Source of the DNA: Bolinopsis microptera
Lineage: Eukaryota > Ctenophora > Tentaculata > Lobata > Bolinopsidae
Length of the DNA stretch: 64,000 nucleotides
Direction: 5' to 3'
NCBI RefSeq assembly: GCF_026151205.1
Contig: NC_087073.1
Span: 2,252,501 to 2,316,500, forward strand
Positions within the stretch are counted from its first letter, which is position 1; every line of letters starts with the position of its first letter. Shown one piece after another: positions 63,996 through 64,000 of the stretch. The notes below the pieces were generated by a model, which made no database searches, was not told where the DNA came from, and worked only from the letters and a program-made list of their open reading frames with translations. The position numbers and the translations under genes were made by a program.

Positions 63996-64000
63996 AACAG

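Overview
This window is animal genomic DNA. It has spliced genes with GT-AG introns, an H3K4 demethylase and an M1 aminopeptidase, many tandem repeats, and several families of eukaryotic transposable elements. Base composition is AT-rich. A marine invertebrate is the best guess. One degraded repetitive ORF near 43 kb resembles a family I associate with cnidarian genomes, so a cnidarian is plausible, but the sequence does not prove it. There are no bacterial-type operons, CRISPR arrays or rRNA genes, and I see no intact tRNA gene.

Genes. (1) A KDM5/JARID1-type lysine demethylase fills 5879-35531 on the minus strand. I could place 26 coding exons, in the order JmjN, ARID, PHD1, JmjC, C5HC2 zinc finger, PLU-1-like helical region, half of PHD2 and PHD3. 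(2) The last two exons of a plus-strand gene with RanBP2-type zinc fingers lie inside one KDM5 intron (8587-13246). (3) A two-exon MEA1-like gene (35856-38024, minus) sits 324 bp upstream of the KDM5 start codon. (4) An M1 zinc aminopeptidase (47646 to about 62766, minus) continues towards the right edge. Its N-terminal exons were not found.

Mobile DNA. A 10,003-bp LTR retrotransposon (50642-60644) has landed inside an aminopeptidase exon. It has 1067/1070-bp LTRs, a 5-bp target duplication (ATCAC), a primer-binding-site candidate and a polypurine tract. It encodes a Gypsy-type Gag but no visible protease, reverse transcriptase or RNase H. Only a broken integrase-like scrap remains, upstream of gag, and most of its leader is made of hairpin-forming minisatellites. 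Other elements are a nearly complete non-LTR retrotransposon antisense in KDM5 (27091-30400), a Penelope-like remnant (1195-2110), a Tc1/mariner-like element with inverted repeats of more than 300 bp (40806-42474), LINE 3' fragments with GA tails, two SINE-like insertions and a nested foldback element (44766-45673).

Tandem DNA. KDM5 introns carry a 56-bp array of about 76 copies, a 33-bp array of about 62 copies, a 14-bp array touching a splice donor, and a 30-bp array that triplicates another donor. The zinc-finger gene's intron holds C-rich repeats around about 3 kb of almost pure TCC/TCCTCAG pyrimidine tract.

Caution. Several KDM5 exons need one-base frame changes, and many tandem units differ by single-base indels. 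This could be long-read consensus error or real decay, and the sequence alone cannot separate the two.
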